The notes beneath the pieces are model-generated. The model was not told the origin of the DNA. It searched no databases and worked only from the letters and a program-made list of their open reading frames with translations. Shown here one piece after another: positions 47,601 to 61,067 of a stretch of 64,000 nucleotides of DNA. A program made the translations under genes and the position numbers. The stretch lies in contig JAKOON010000085.1 in the NCBI GenBank assembly GCA_022577435.1, positions 67,001 through 131,000 on the forward strand, in the 5' to 3' direction. This stretch comes from Embiotoca jacksoni. Its lineage: Eukaryota; Chordata; Actinopteri; Embiotocidae. The stretch's first letter is position 1. Every line of letters begins with the position of its first letter.

Positions 47601-50600
47601 TAACAGGTATTATAACAGGGATAATACAGGTATTATAACGGGGATAGTACAGATATTATAACGGGGATAATAACAGGTATTATAACGGGGATAGTACAGG
47701 GATTATAACGGGGATAGTACAGGTATTATAACGGGTATAATAACAGGTATTATAACGGGGATTGTACAGGTATTATAACAGGGTAGTACAGGTATTATAA
47801 CAGATATAATAACAGGTATTATAACGGGTATAATACAGGTATAATGGGGATAGTACAGGTATTATAACGGGGATAGTACAGGTATTAAAACGGGGATAGT
47901 ACAGGTATTAAAACGGGTATAATACAGGTATAACGGGGATAGTACAGGTATTATAACGGGGATAATACAGGTATTAAAACGGGTATAGTACAGGTATTAT
48001 AACGGGGATAGTACAGGTATTAAAACGGGTATAGTACAGGTATTATAACGGGGATTGTACAGGTATTATAACGGGGATAGTACAGGTATAACGGGGATAG
48101 TACAGGTATTATAACGTGGATAATACAGGTATTATAACAGGTATAATAACAGGTATAGGACAGGTATTATGGTAGGTAGGTAGGTATGGTAGGTAGGTAT
48201 TTACTTTATTAATCCCCGAGGGGAAATTTTTTCGCTACAGCAGCATACAGAAGCAATAAGATAATAATAGAAATAATAGAATAAAATAATAGAATAGAAT
48301 ATAATAATAGAAAAGCAATAAAATAGCAGTAAATAGCAGTAAAAAAAATATAAAATGCACAGTATATACAGTACATTATATATCTATATATATTATATAT
48401 TATATCTATATCTATATATATATATAGGTATATATATACAGTACAGTATATATCTATATATATTATATACAAACAAACCAAGAAACACAGTCAACAGTGT
48501 TATTGTACTGTGATGGATTTTGTCAGAGGTGAGTTATTGTACAGTCTTATTGCAGTGGGCAGGAATGATCTCCTGTATCTGTCCTTGTGACAGCGGAGCT
48601 GGAGGAATCTTTTAGAGAAAGTGCTCCGCTGTCCCTGCAGCAGGTGGTGGAGAGGGTGGTCAGGATTATCCAATATGGATAATAGTTTGTTCAGCGTCCT
48701 CCTCTCCACCACCTTTTCCAGACTGTCCAGTTTGCAGCCAATAATGGAGCCGGCCTTCTTAACCAGTTTGTTAAGTCTGTTGGTGTCACCGGCTCCAATG
48801 CTGCTCCCCCAGCAGACCACAGCGAAGTACAATGCACTGGCCACAACAGATGGTAGAACATCTCCAACATCTCGCTGCACACATTGAAGGATTGAAGTTT
48901 CCTCAAGAAAAAGAGTCGACTCATCCCCTTCTTGTAGACAGCGTTGATGTTGGTCTTCCAGTTCAGTCTGTTGTCGATGGACATACCCATGTACTTGTAC
49001 TCCTCAACCATGTCCACCTCCTCTCCCAGAACTCTCAGCGGTTGTGGAGCCGTCGTCTTCCTCCTGAAGTCGACCACCATCTCTCTGGTCTTGAACACGT
49101 TCAGGAGGAGGTGATTTCTACCAGCCCACTCCACAAAGTCCTCCACTACTGCCCTGTACTCATCCTCCCGTCCATCCCTTATACATCCGTCCACTGCAGA
49201 GTCATCAGAGAACTTCTGCAGATGTCTTGACTCTGAGTTGTTCTGGAAGTCAGTGGTGTATAAGGTGAACAGGAAGGGAGACAGAACAGTTCCCTGAGGA
49301 GCTCCAGTACCACTGACCACCGTATCAGACAGAACACTGCCCAGACGGACAAACTGTGGTCTGCCTGTCAGGTAGTCAGTGATCCAGGAGACGGTGGATG
49401 TGTCCACCCCCCCAACCTCCACCACCCGCAGCTTCTCACTCAGCAGCAGTGGTTGGATGGTGTTGAATGCACTGGAGAAATCAAAGAAAGTGATTCTCAC
49501 AGAGTCACTGGTTCCATCCAGGTGAGACTGAGCTCGTTGCAGCAGGCAGATGATGGCATCGTCCACTCCCACATGAGGCTGGTACGCAAATTGCAGAGGG
49601 TCCAGAGAAGATTTCACCAGCGGCCTGAGGTGGGCCAAGACCAGCCTCTCCAGCACCTTCATCACATGAGATGTGAAGGCAACCGGTCGATAGTCGTTGA
49701 GGCCAGATGGAGTCGTCTTCTCGGGGACTGGAACCAGGCAGGATGTCTTCCACAGCACCGGGACTTCCTCCTGCTTCAGGCTCAGGTTGAAGAGGTGTTG
49801 TAGGACCTCAGCCAGCTGGACGGCGCAGGTCTTCAGGACCACTGGGCTGATGCCGTCAGGTCCTGCAGCCTTGCGCTGGTGGAGTCTCTCCAGCTGTCTC
49901 CTAACCTGGCCAGTCGTCACAGAGAGGGGGGTGAGGGGGGGGGGGTCGAGGTGTCGATGGAGGAAGAGCCCTTTGAGATTGAGGGCTCTATGCAGTTCAC
50001 CAGGGGGCGCAGAGGGAGGAGGGGGGAGGCAGCAGAGGTGTTTGGGAGGTGTAAGGTGTGGAGGAGACAGATGAGGGTGGTGAACTAAACCTGTTGAAGA
50101 AACAGTTTAGTTCATTTGACCTCTCCAGGTTCCCCCTGATTGTTCCTCTCCAGATTCCTCCTGGTTGTTCCTCTCCAGGTTCCCCCTGGTTGTTCCTCTC
50201 CAGGTTCCCCCTGGTTGTTCCTCTCCAGGTTCCCCCTGGTTGTTCCTCTCCAGGTTCCCCCTGGTTGTTCCTCTCCAGGTTCCCCCTGGTTGTCTCTCTC
50301 TCCCCTTGAACCCAGTAATCTCCTTCATACCGGTCCACACCTCCCTCACGTTGTTCTGCTGGAGTTTGGCCTCCAGCTTCCTCCTGTAGGAGTCCTTGCA
50401 CTCCTTGAGCTTCTCCTTCAGGTGGCGCTGCACTCTCCTGAGCTCGTCCCTGTCCCCAGACCTGAAGGCTGCTTTCTTCTTATTAAGAAGAACTTTCAGG
50501 TCACTGGTGATCCACGGCTTATTGTTGGAATTATAACGGGTATAATACAGGTATAATGGGGATAGTACAGGTATTATAATGGATAATAACGTATTATAAC

Positions 50601-51791
50601 GGGGATAATACAGGTATTATAACAGGTATAATAACAGGTATTATAACGGGGATAATACAGGTATTATAACAGGGATAATGCAGGTATTATAACAGGGATA
50701 ATACAGGTATAATAACAGGTATAATACAGGTAAAATACAGGTATTATAACAGGGATAATACAGGTATTATAACGGGTATAATACAGGTATTATAATAGGG
50801 ATAATACAGGTATAATAACAGGTATAATAGAGGTAAAATACAGGTATTATAACAGGGATAATACAGGTATAATAACAGGTATAATACAGCTAAAATACAG
50901 GTATTATAACGGGTATAATGCAGGTATTATAACAGGGATAATACAGGTATAATAACAGGTATAATACAGGTAAAATACAGGTATTATAACAGGGATAATA
51001 CAGGTATAATAACAGGTATAATACAGCTAAAATACAGGTATTATAACGGGTATAACACCTGTATTATCAAATCCAAGTCGTTTGCTCTGAGGGATTTAAA
51101 TGTAGTGTATTGAACGAGGGTGTGAAGGAGTGTGGCTGTTGGTTGTCCAGGAAACATGTTTAACACGTCTACTTCTTGGTTCCATCACATTGTGTCAAAA
51201 GCTTCAGTGAAAGTCATCTACATGTCCTAATTCTTTAAAAGAAGAAGAGATGAAGTTGATGTTCTGCTCCCTGCTCCAGTTCCTCTTCCTGTTTCCTGTT
51301 GTATCTCCTGATCTGCTCCCTGTCGGGCCTCTGAGCACAGGAACTGAGTGATTAGCTGTTTTCCTCCTGGGGCAGGCCGACTGCATGCAACCGGCTGGTT
51401 CTGCTGACGGTTTATTGGTTCTGCTGATGGCAGGTCTATGAGGAATGCAGAAGAGAAATCAGTGCTCAGTGTGAAATATGAGGAGAGACATCAGAACCTG
51501 ATGAGGTCAGAGGTCAACCCAACCAGCTGTTCGCTGCTCCCTGTCCTACATGGTTGAACCGTTCATGTTCATGTCATCAATGGTTTCATTCACTTAATTA
51601 TTTGTGTTTCTGTGGGCGAGGCTGCACCCCCCCCCACCCCACTCTGACTCCGCGTCCCTCCTCCTAACTCCTCCTTCTAACTCCGCCCCTCCATCCTGGT
51701 TGCTTTGCAGTGTCCTGATCCTCCTGCAGACTTTATTCTCAGTAATTTAACGTATTAATTTCACATTTAAACTGACAGTTTCTCTGGTTTC

Positions 51792-51836
<45 letters not shown>

Positions 51837-53583
51837 TGATCTGTTGTGTGTCTCACTAACTGCTTCTCTCCTCTCCTTTTTTTGCCATGCTTCAGCCTAG
51901 TGACCTGCGCAAGCATCGCAGGAAGGTAAACTAGAAGCTGCTTCACTGGCTGACTGATCAATAACACCCCCTCCACCCCCCGACTCTTATCCATAATGTC
52001 CAGCTGTATTCTCCATCCCGTCCCTGAACTCACCATCCGGTGTGAAGTCACCTTGCTGCATACAATTTTCTGATGTGTGTCTTTATCTTTGTGATCTGAA
52101 TGTTCTACATGTGTTATGTTACACAGCTGCAGCTGTTAGATTATTGATCAGTCCTTCCAGTTTGGTACTTCTGACCTTTTATATAATCCATATTAGCAAA
52201 TCAAAAATCTTTCAGTTGGGTACCAAACTTTTGTACTTTTAGTACACCGAGCACATCGCTTCGATACAACCTCGTATCAAAACATGTCATCTTTCAATAC
52301 TCAGGATACATCCACACTAATACGTCATCGATTTGATATTTAATATATGATATAAAATGATATCACGCCTTCTTTAACTCTCAAACATTTTTTCCACCGA
52401 GCCCGACCTGTGACATCTACTGAAACCATGAGGCGTTTAGGGAACATCGTTTTGCAGTTTTATAGCATTTCCAGACAGGACTCCTGTCCAAGACATGAAA
52501 GAGAGATTTTCTAATCTCAGCGGGACCTTTTCTGGTGAAATAAAGGTTAAAATAAATTAAAAATATCTGCAGTTGAGTTAATTTTTACTTTTAGGAGCGA
52601 GATGTTCTGTTTTTATTGTCATTTTGAAAGCAATAACATAACTGTACCTTAATATTGTGCTCAATATGATCCTGGTGTTGATATACAGTGTGTCTGAAGT
52701 GGAAGCAGCTGATTTACAAACTGACATTAATGTGAAAGTTTCTACTTTGAGCAGAGAACAGTTTTCTTCACTCTCTTTTATTAACGTGTATTTGAACTAT
52801 CTGTAGTCTGCTCAGGACGACAAGGCCACCATCCACTGTGAGACGTCCCCCCCCACCACCCCACGCTCCATGCGCCTCAGCAGGGAGGCAGGGCACGCTG
52901 CCAGCCAGGAGGACATCCGAGACCTCCGAGGGTAAGAAGGTGTGCTGGTGTCCGCGGTACTCAGCTGTGTGGTGCCGGTCCGTCTAACTGTGAGCCTCCT
53001 GTAGTCTCCTGCAGGACGGAGGCAGCAACCCCAGCAGCAGCAGCAGCAGCCAGGACTCTCTGAACAAAGCAGCCAAGAAGAAGAGCATCAAGTCCTCCAT
53101 CGGACGCCTGTTTGGGAAGAAAGACAAGGGCCGACCCAGCATCCCCGGCAAAGATTCCCCCAGCCAAGGTCAGACCCCCCCCCCCCCCCCCCCCCGGGTT
53201 CACTCCTCCAGGATCACTCCCTTTATAGTTCACTGGGTTCGCAGGAATTATCGCAATGTTGACAGGAGCTCTGCCTCCTATCAGCTCCAGATAATCCTCT
53301 GAGGAGAAACGGGAAGTGATGGAGTTTGTGGGAAATGTGGTCTTCACATTAAAATGATCTAATTAAATGTTTATTATCAAAGGAAGTGATTCCATATTAC
53401 TGTATGTTAAAATAACAGGTTCAGTTGTCAGAGACGTGTGTTGGTTTGTGTGCATATCCAGCAGGTCTGTGTTGAATGAACATGAATTGAGTAGCAGACG
53501 GTCGGATCTGGAAACATACGCAGCTTTGAGCCCTGTGGTTCTCTGAGTTCAATAAATAAATAACATTTCTGTGATGTGCAGCA

Positions 53584-53625
<42 letters not shown>

Positions 53626-56600
53626 CACAGGCAGTGATGACATTTATTCCTTTATCAGGTAGTGCTAAAAAAAAAAAAATCTAATTTTTCTTTTTAGACT
53701 TTTTTTTAATTCCTGGAATTTTACATAAAAATCTCAATTAAGACTCCACAAATTATAACAACTGCCACCAGATCAAAGAATTTGTATGGTAACAGTCACA
53801 TAATAAATGTGTGTGACTGGAGGACTGACGACATCACAGGATTCACTAGATACGATGTTTGTGTTCCAGCTGGGACTCCTGAAGCCGAGAGCTCTCTGAA
53901 GGACGGCCTGGGGATGGGCACCCTGGGGGGGCCCGTTGACAAGAACAGGAAGCTGCAGAAGAAGTAGGTGTCTTCTTATAAGCCCTGCCCCCTTTCTGCC
54001 ATCACGGAACTACAGTCTTAATAAGACTTAATAACACCACCACCCCACCACCATCCTCAACACCATGTTTATTTATGTTTTATTCTTCCAGTTATATTAC
54101 AGTCATGATAAATGTAGTTTCTGGATCAGTATCAACTCTTTCTCTCTTTATTTATTTGACCAACCTCCCTCTTCTGTTTTTGTTTCATCTTCATCTCTTC
54201 TCATTCATGTGTAGTCCAAAGAGCGGGTAAGTGGGTTCATGTTGCTCGTGTCTTGCCATATCTCCTTCCTCTCTTGGCTTCACGCTGACCTCTCCGGTAA
54301 TCCTGAGGACCTCAAACTGTCCCTGTGAATGCCTGATGGCTTTTCCATGCTGCTCTTTACCTGCTCTCCACAGAGGAGCTTCACTAACACCGATGTATGC
54401 GAGAAATGTTCCTGTTGCAGCTTCCTGATGGCAGCATGACGTTCTTCAACTGGAGGAAGGATATTTAATACACAGATAGTTATTAAGATGTTGATGAGAA
54501 GATCAACTTTAGTTTATAGTTTACTAGAAGTTATCTGACTGAAACATGCTCTGTTTGATCCTCTATGACATCAGACCTGTCGGTGCTCCAGCCCCCTCTA
54601 GTGGGCACAACCAGCAGTGTTCTGTTGCTCCAGACTAAACTGATGTTCCTTCATGATAAACTGAGAATGTGCATGAAGAGGATGTTCTGTTCAGACAGTC
54701 TGTTCTCCATCCAAGCATGTCCAGAACCTGTCTTCATCCTAAAGTCCTCCACATGGACTCACAGAACACTGTACTGACTAGTGAGGTTCTCCTGAGACCC
54801 AGTTCTGATTAACATGTGTTCTGGTTAAACTGAAAGGTTTCCTTTATGTGTTGGTTTCACTTCCTGTGTTTCCTCTCACTGCTCTTTGTTCTCACTCTGC
54901 ATGTCATGAACATGTGTGTACATGATGAGTGCATGTTGAGGGGTGTGTTAGTATTGTGTGTAGTTGTTAACGTGATGTAACCGTGTTGTGTGTCAGACAT
55001 GAGCTGCTGGAGGAGGCCCGGAGGCAGGGCCTCCCGTTCGCCCAGTGGGACGGCCCGACGGTGGTGGTGTGGCTGGAGGTAGGACATTGGAACACAACAT
55101 GGCTGCTCTCTGATAAAGATTCTCCTTGTTAAACTGGCATGTTGATTTAATGAAAATGATTATGTTGATGTAATGAAAAATAAATCCTGGCATCAGAAAC
55201 TGGTTTAATTTCCAGAGCTGACATATAAAATGATTTATAAGGTCTCTGATGAGATCCAGCTGACTATTGAAACTAGGTGTAAAGCATGTCAGTAACATGT
55301 CTCTGCTCCGCCCTCTGGTGGCCAGCTGTGGGTGGAGCTCAGCTATGTGAATAAATGTTCTAAACATGAGGAGCCGCTCAGTTGCCCTCATGCCTGTCTC
55401 TGCTCCTCTGCCCCCTGGTGGCCAGCTATGGGTGGGCATGCCGGCCTGGTACGTGGCGGCGTGTCGTGCTAACGTGAAGAGCGGGGCCATCATGTCGGCG
55501 CTGTCGGACACGGAGATCCAGAGAGAGATCGGGATCAGCAACCCGCTCCACCGTCTGAAGCTCCGCCTCGCCATCCAGGAGATCATGTCTCTGACCAGCC
55601 CGTCGGCCCCGCCCACTTCCAGAACGGTACACACACACACACACTCACACACTCTCTCTCATTATGCTGTAGGGATCACATGAAGACATGTAAACATGTT
55701 AATGATGCTCTTAGACTGTTAGTGAAGACGTGTTCATGAAACCTCTCTGGTCTTCTGAATAACGTGACTCTTTAAACATGAACATGTCAACTTCTCATCG
55801 TACTAATGACTGAATGAATCCACCTTTGATTTGAACTAACATGACCTTCTTCATGACCTCTCTCTCTCTCTGTCCTTCATCACTCTTCCTTCTTACATAC
55901 CTGTGATTGGGGGGGGGTGTCACATGATCAGACCACAGGAAACGTTTGGGTCACACATGAAGAGATGGAGAGTTTGGCAGCCACTCCTCCTACGGTTAGT
56001 CTACCTGGTGAACAGGTGATATCTGGAGCCTCCTTTCAAGCTGCCTTCAGATCACCTGGATCTTCTTCACTGCATGTTTACCAGGCTGTCGCCATGGAGA
56101 CGCACCAGGCAGCTTGAAACGAGACCAGATTCTCTACTAGTTGGTGCCTTTCCTTTCTTCCTTGTTGGTGTTAGTGACTTCCTGTTTCTTTACCTTCTGT
56201 GTGTTTCTGTTCTACAAAAATATCTTGTCCAGAAGAAGAGATGGTAATCATGAGGACTTCCTCCCTCTGACACCTTTAACTGTACTTCTGGTTTTAATGG
56301 AGCTCTTTCCGATACACTTTGTTAGGGTTGGGTGATACCATTTAGAGAGTGTTCCTGAAGGCAGCACGGTGCTGCGCACGGAGCAGGAGGACCAATAAGG
56401 TCACAGTGTTCCTGAAGGCACCACGGTGCTGTGCACGGAGCAGGAGGATCAATAAGTCCAGAGTGTTTCTGAAGGCAGCACGGTGCTGCACACGGAGCAG
56501 GAGGACCAATAAGTTCACAGTGTTCCTGAACGCAGCACGGTGCTGCACACAGAGCAGGAGGACCAATAAGTTCACAGTGTTCCTGAAGGCAGCACGGTGC

Positions 56601-59600
56601 TGCGCATGGAGCAGGAGGATCAATAAGTCCAGAGTGTTTCTGAATGCAGCACGGTGCTGCACACGGAGCAGGAGGACCAATAAGTTCACAGTGTTCCTGA
56701 AGGCAGCACGGTGCTGTGCAAGGAGCAGAAGGACCAATAAGTCCAGAGTGTTCCTGAACGCAGCACGGAGCAGGAGGACCAACAACCTCCATCAGGAAGT
56801 ATTCAGAGTGTCTTCTCTTCATCAACATCATCATTGAGTTCACCACGTTAACGTGACCGCTGGTACGAGAACATTAGTGATGTTACCATGGAAACCTGAA
56901 ACAGTAGATCCTCCGGCTCCGTGTGTAATTGGATCTCGTACATTGACGAGGCTTCTCCTTTTACAATCTTTGAACAATGTGGACAATCCTTCAAATCGAT
57001 GATCAGATTAAATCTGCATGTAGTGTCTGAGTAAGAAATGTATAATATCTCCAGATAATATTGATATTTACTTTATAAAACCACATCATAATAATAGCAT
57101 TTTATCTACATCACCCACTCCTATATTGTGTATCTGTGGCCGTTTATATTTTTTGTTTGAAACCCTTATCATTAAAGTGTCTGGCCTTTTTATTTTCCTC
57201 ACGTTTTTATTCACTTAATATATTTAGTTTAAAGTTGTATTTCCACTTGAAGCTGCTTTAACAGCACTGCTGCCTCACTAACCCTTCACCTCTCTGTTCT
57301 TCTCACCATGCTCACTAACCCTGCTAACACCAGGACGATGACGAGGGCAGCTGGGCCCAGGTGTGCATCCCCCTCCCCTCCAAAACCATCAATACTCACC
57401 TTATGTTATTATTCTGTTATTATCCACCAGTGTCGGTTCTAAACATTTCCTAAAGAAGTCACATGCTGCATGTTCTGAGTGCAGTTTTATACCTTTAGTT
57501 TGGTTCATGAATGGAGCGAACACGGAGCAGACCTGTTATATGTTAATTATAAATGTGTTTTCTTTGCTGCTTCAGTCAGTATAAAGTATACTTTATATAT
57601 ATATAAAGGCATAAAGTACCTCGGTGGTTTTATCTCCTGGTTTTCCTGCTGAAGTTTAGAGACGAGCTCTCAAAGAAACTGGTTTACGGTCACATGTTTT
57701 ATCTCTTGCGGTTCCTGTGTGAAGCCAGACTTGCTATGTACAAACGCCAGACAGCCAACACCTCCACAGAGTGTAAAACACAGTAAAGGCTTGAAACAGA
57801 TTAAACATGAATGAAGTTAGAACATGTTATACGTTCCCAGAGCAGAACGGCAGATTTCATATTGTTTTTAATTATCAAGAGAAGCTTTTCTTCTCAGTAA
57901 CATTTAAATAAAGTGTATTTACACAAAGCTCTGTGAATATGTTAGTACAAAATAAATATACATAGTCCTTTAAAGGTCCCATATTTAAATGTTTCCAGTC
58001 TTTTATTTGGACTCGTTGATCTTCAGAAGTTATATTTGTGGTTTTACTAGAATCCATCTCAGGAGTTTTATGTTTGTGCAGCGCCACCAACAATAGGTTG
58101 TTTACTATGTCTGGACATTTTGATATCAGTGAGCCTCTCTTCTGATTGGCTGACTCTCTGAGTGACACATGCTCAGACCAATCACAGGTTTTCTTTGCTC
58201 TTGTAGCTCGTTGGCTCCTCGACAGAACGACTGCTGTTTACTTCCACAGAAGGTTGGGCAGTGTGCCGTGCTGAGGGCGGACATATGACATCACTATTAG
58301 TTTGTGACATCACAACTTAGACTAACTTAGACCTGTTTATAATTGAAAAAACACTGTGAATGTGTTGAATATGGGACCTTTAAGTGTGAACTGCTGAAAG
58401 TGTACGATGATCCAAACATTTGTCTGTCAGTGTTGATTGATGGTCATCCTGATGTATTGATTAGTTCATCTATTACCAACCTGTCTCATCATCACCAGTC
58501 TGACCCTTTGCTGTCTGATAGACGTTGGCCTACGGAGACATGAACCACGAGTGGATCGGGAACGAGTGGCTGCCCAGCCTAGGGCTGCCCCAGTACCGCT
58601 CCTACTTCATGGAGTCCCTGGTGGACGCCCGCATGCTGGACCACCTCACCAAGAAGGACCTCAGGGGACAGCTCAAGATGGTGGACAGCTTCCACAGGTA
58701 GGACAGCATGTCAGGGAACGATTCGAGGGACCTTTAATCTTACTATCATCAGTGAATGCTCCGAAGAAACATTAACCAGCCATGAATTTATCTCAAGAAG
58801 GAAGGGTTCAAACAATAACCAGCAAACAAACAATAACCAGTAAACAAACAATAACCAATAAACAAACAATAACCAGCAAACAAACAACCAATAACCAGCA
58901 AACAAACAACAACCAGTAAACAAACAACAACCAGCAAACAAACAATAACCAGTAAACAAACAATAACCAGCAAACCATAACCAGCAAACAAACCATAACC
59001 AGCAAACCAACAATAACCAGCAAACCAACAATATCCAACAAACAATAACCAGCAAACCAACAATAACCAACAAACATTAACCAGCAAACAAACAATAACC
59101 AGCAAACAGAAAACAAACCATAACCAGCAAACCAACAATAACCAGCAAACAAACAATGTCCAACAAACAATAACCAGCAAACCAACAATATCCAACAAGC
59201 AATAACCAGAAAACCAACAATATCCAATAAATGATAACCAGAAAACCAACAATATCTAACAAACGATAACCAGCAAACAAACAATAACCAGTAACAACAA
59301 ACAATAACCAGCAAACAAACAATAACCAGCCATCCAACCATAACCAGCAAACAAACCATAACCAAAAAACAACCATAACCAGCAAACCAACAATATCCAA
59401 CAGACAATAACCAGCAAACCAACAATAACCAACCATAACCAGCAAACCATAACCAGCAAACCATAACCAGCAAATAAACCATAACCAGCAAAAAAAAAAC
59501 ATAACCAGCAAACAAACAATATCCAACAAGCAATAACCAGAAAACCAACAATAACCAGCAAACCATAACCAGCAAACCACAACCAGCAAACGAACAATCA

Positions 59601-61016
59601 CAGCAAACAATCACAGCAAACAAACAATAACAACAAACAATAACCAGCAAACAAACAATAACCAGAAAACCAACAATAACCAGCAAACCATAACCAGCAA
59701 ACGAACAATCACAGCAAACAAACAATAACCAGTAAACAATAACAACAAACAATAACCAGTAACAACAAACAATAACCAGCAAACAAACAATAACCAGCAA
59801 ACAAACAATAACCAGCTCTGTGTGTGTGTGTGCAGGAACAGTTTTCAGTGTGGTGTCATGTGTCTGAGGAGACTGAACTACGACAGGAAGGAGCTGGAGA
59901 GGAAGAGGGAGGAGTCTCAGCTGGAGCTCACAGGTAACAGACACTCTGCTGGTTAATCAACATAAATCACGTTTAAAGACTCAGGAAGTTCCTCTATGAA
60001 AACACACGACGTCATCTCTCCGCTGTGTCATCAGATGTTCTGGTGTGGAGCAACGAGCGAGTAATCAGCTGGATTCAGGCCATCGGCCTCAAAGAGTACA
60101 GCAGCAACCTGTACGAGAGCGGAGTTCATGGAGCGCTGCTCGCTCTGGATGAAACCTTCGACCACAACACACTGGCTCTGCTGCTGCAGATCCCCACGCA
60201 GAACACACAGGTACACACACAGGTGTACACACACACACACACACACACACAGGTGTACACGTGGACACACACACACACACACACAGGTACACAAACACAA
60301 GTACACAAACAGGTACAGACACAGGTACACACACACGTACACACACACACACAATCACAGGTACACACACAAACACAGGTACACACAGGTACAGACACAG
60401 GTACGCACACACAGGTGTACACACGCACACACACACGTGTACACACACACACACACACACACACAGGTGTACGCACGCACACACAGGTGTACACACACAC
60501 AAATACAATCACAGGTACACACACAAACACAGGTACACACACAGGTACACACAAAGTTGTACGTACACACACACACACACAGACACACACAGACAGGTAC
60601 ACACACACACAGAACAACCTCTGCAACCTATCAGTCTCATAAATGAAGCCCCCCTTAGACGAAGGTTGATGACACAAAGCTGGGGTTCAAACTACACCAG
60701 AGCTGTGAGGGACGAGTTCATGAGGAGAAGCACAACCAGCAAATAAGAGCTGAGGGGGATGAAAGGTTGGTGGTTCCTTCTAGAAGGAAGAACATAAACC
60801 GCTTCCAGAGAGCTCAGGCAACATCCTCAGAGGTTCAAGAGGAAGAAGGAGATGATGATGATGATGATGATGATGTCAGCTTCAGAGACATGATGAAGAT
60901 CGTCAGGATGTTTCTCGTCTCATTCTTCTTCTGTCTTTTCTCTGCAGGCCAGAACAGCTCTGGAGAGAGAATACACCAATCTGATGTCTGCTGGTACTGA
61001 CCGCAGGATGGAGGAG

Positions 61017-61067
<51 letters not shown>

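Larger units (their letters stand above)
48172..50527 (-). mobile_element. 5'-truncated LINE of the CR1/L2/Rex1 group
   Basis: On the minus strand the element runs from about 50527, through a basic helical segment (KLKECKDSYRRKLEAKLQ) and a reverse transcriptase, to a 3' end with GGGGATTAATAAAGT and TACC repeats at 48172-48230. No endonuclease domain is present, so the 5' end is missing. The reading frame is broken near 48850, and a 25-bp internal repeat at about 50120-50300 interrupts the region before the RT. The copy is inactive. It lies inside ppfia1 between the cassette exon and the PSDLRKHRRK exon. Confidence 0.88.

Noticed and set aside
47085..48171. Many TATAAT motifs
   Set aside because: They are part of the minisatellite unit; a bacterial -10 box has no meaning here and they are not at a promoter.
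58788..59944. 378-codon minus-strand frame rich in Leu/Val/Cys/Trp that looks like a membrane protein
   Set aside because: It is the reverse reading of the AACAATAACCAGC minisatellite; hydrophobicity is a by-product.
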